Source of the DNA: Myxococcales bacterium
GTDB lineage: Bacteria > Myxococcota_A > Polyangia > Nannocystales > Nannocystaceae
DNA: 64,000 nt
NCBI GenBank assembly: GCA_014240065.1
Contig: JAAZXR010000006.1
Location: 54,936-118,935 of the forward strand
Direction: 5' to 3'
Shown here one piece after another: positions 62,735 to 64,000 of this stretch. How positions within the stretch are numbered: position 1 is the stretch's first letter; every line of letters begins with the position of its first letter. Position numbers and translations under genes: made by a program. Under the pieces are notes generated by a model, which ran no database searches, was not told the origin of the DNA, and saw nothing but the letters and a program-made list of their open reading frames with translations.

Positions 62735-64000
62735 ATGCAGATCTACGAGCGCATCAAGGGCCGACTCAAGCAGGTTCACGACTGGTCATCCGTCATCAAC
62801 GAAATGGAAGCCGAGTGCGACCAGCTTGGTGATGTCGCATCCCAATCGGCATCCCTTTTCTCACTTGCTGGATCGTGCGAGGGGGACCTGCTCGACAAGA
62901 GTCGAGCCATGGAGATCTATAACAAGGCGTTCAAGACCGACCAGAGCAACTTGTCGGCGCTGCAACACGCGCGAGAGATCTTTCACGAGATGGCGGCGCT
63001 CGACATGGTCGAGCGCTTGATGGGTATCGAGCTGCGGAGCAATCAAGATCCCGCGCGCGCGCCTCAACTCAACTACGCCTACGGGCTTACCAAACTCAAC
63101 CAACGTGACGTCGCGACGGCGAAGCAATTCCTTGATGCCGCGCTCGCTGCGGACGCCGGGAACGCGGAGTACCAAGCGCGCGTCGCTGAGGTGAGTTACG
63201 ACCGCGCGAATTGGGCGGGAGAGTTCGACGCGATCGTCGCCCAGCTCGGCGGGCTCGTCGGCGAGGCAGATCCACTGGCGGCCGCCGCACAAAATAAGGG
63301 CCCTGAGGTCAGCGCGCTGTACTTACGCTGCGCGCGAATGCTTCAAATTGAAGCACCCGCGGACGAGCGGCTGCTGCCCTACGTCTTCAAGGCGCTGGAC
63401 GCGAATCCAATGAATCAGGCGGCGGGCTACCTCAGCGAGCTGATGCTCGCGGCTGGCGAGCACTACGACCACCTCCAAAAGTTGATGGATCGACGCGCGA
63501 GCCTCGTGGAGGACGAGGGGATGCGCGTCGCGCTGTTGTCCACCTTCGCGCAGACCTGGCAGGTTCGTTTCCAGAACGCGGAGATGGCCGCGCACTTCTA
63601 TCGACAGGCGCTCGAGATCGCGTTTGGGCACGATACGAGCGGCAATTGGCACGTCGCGGCCTATCGCTATGTCAAGGCGCAAAGCGTGACCGCTGGCAAC
63701 GTCGACGGTCTCGTGGCGTTGGGACAGCGTGGACTCGAGAAACTCGGTGACTCGGACGAGGGCGCCCTCCTCGCGATCGAGGTGGGCGAGGTCGCCTGGA
63801 AACAGGCCGACGACCTCAACATCGCGCGGGCGATGCTCTCCATGGCTCACGCGGTGGCCCCAGAACATCCGGTGATCAGCGAGTTCCAGGCGGCCCACGG
63901 CGGCTTCGAGGAGGCCGCAGCACAAGAGGCGCCACAAGAAGCGCCGGTGGACGATGGCGCGGCGGCGGAAGCGGCGGCGGCGGAGGCGGCGGCGGCGGAG
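62735..64000 (+). CDS. Cytoplasmic TPR protein (partial, runs off the right edge)
   Basis: The frame is open for 422 codons from ATG 62735 to the end of the window. There is no signal peptide (MQIYERIKGRLKQVHDWSSV). TPR-like helices include AMEIYNKAFKTDQSNLSALQ, LLPYVFKALDANPMNQAAGY and MAAHFYRQALEIAFGHDTSG. From about residue 388 the sequence turns into Ala/Glu repeats (EAAAAEAAAAE) that continue past the edge. Its position and nature would suit the large cytoplasmic TPR protein of Glt systems (GltI/AgmK), but this is inference until the rest is seen. Confidence 0.8.
   Translation, partial: MQIYERIKGRLKQVHDWSSVINEMEAECDQLGDVASQSASLFSLAGSCEGDLLDKSRAMEIYNKAFKTDQSNLSALQHAREIFHEMAALDMVERLMGIELRSNQDPARAPQLNYAYGLTKLNQRDVATAKQFLDAALAADAGNAEYQARVAEVSYDRANWAGEFDAIVAQLGGLVGEADPLAAAAQNKGPEVSALYLRCARMLQIEAPADERLLPYVFKALDANPMNQAAGYLSELMLAAGEHYDHLQKLMDRRASLVEDEGMRVALLSTFAQTWQVRFQNAEMAAHFYRQALEIAFGHDTSGNWHVAAYRYVKAQSVTAGNVDGLVALGQRGLEKLGDSDEGALLAIEVGEVAWKQADDLNIARAMLSMAHAVAPEHPVISEFQAAHGGFEEAAAQEAPQEAPVDDGAAAEAAAAEAAAAE

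Overview
The window reads as ordinary chromosome of a GC-rich (about 65%) member of the Myxococcota or an allied deltaproteobacterial lineage. The evidence is repeated Ser/Thr kinases, a matching PP2C phosphatase, DUF4388 and J-domain proteins, many lipoproteins and TPR proteins, an NtrC-type regulator, a K+-type membrane pyrophosphatase, and a set of proteins that look like the Glt/Agl trans-envelope machinery of Myxococcus. No insertion sequence, prophage, CRISPR array or rRNA was seen. All calls come from reading translations and motifs by eye; no database search was run.

Layout. 1-2235 (-): a kinase-ATPase signalling protein that runs off the left edge. 2594-9590 (+): tRNA-Gln, prs, rplY, pth, hppA, then rpsF-rpsR-rplI with a terminator. 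9654-14269 (+): dnaB, a membrane-anchored kinase, purine nucleoside phosphorylase and an unrecognised protein. 14335-15582 (-): a lipoprotein. 15824-23292 (+): ileS-hisS-NtrC regulator-lipoprotein-Mpo1-like protein, with several stop/start overlaps. 23311-29590 (-): an RRM protein, plsY, hisE-hisF-hisA-hisH, an ECF sigma factor with a probable anti-sigma factor, and an outer-membrane protein.

29640-45213 is a mosaic of short divergent and convergent units: Tat-exported spermidine-synthase-like protein, DUF4388/J/TPR protein divergent from PP2C, nucleotidyltransferase, RNase G, J-domain protein, two tandem methyltransferases, nadA, rimO and a tetraheme lipoprotein. 45384-48915 (+): rpsP-khpA-rimM-trmD-rplS-yraN, with trmD carrying an extra C-terminal domain of about 210 residues. 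48935-49573 (-): a Cys-rich lipoprotein.

49933-64000 (+) is the most interesting part. In order it holds a GltC-like TPR protein with a proline-rich repeat, a 1308-residue GltD/AgmU-like TPR protein, a GltE/AglT-like TPR lipoprotein, two small paralogous CglF-like exported proteins, a GltG/PglI-like FHA-transmembrane-TonB-like protein, another TPR lipoprotein, and the start of a cytoplasmic TPR protein that leaves the window. Together these could form an envelope-spanning assembly: a cytoplasmic FHA and TPR side, an inner-membrane spanning subunit with a periplasmic TonB-like end, and periplasmic or outer-membrane TPR partners. In Myxococcus the related complex drives gliding; whether it does so here cannot be read from the sequence.

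Two regulatory patterns recur. Several genes without a Shine-Dalgarno have a -10-like hexamer 7-8 nt before the start codon, which predicts leaderless mRNAs. Three promoters inside the Glt-like cluster share a TTGnnn-17-TAnCATCGC core.
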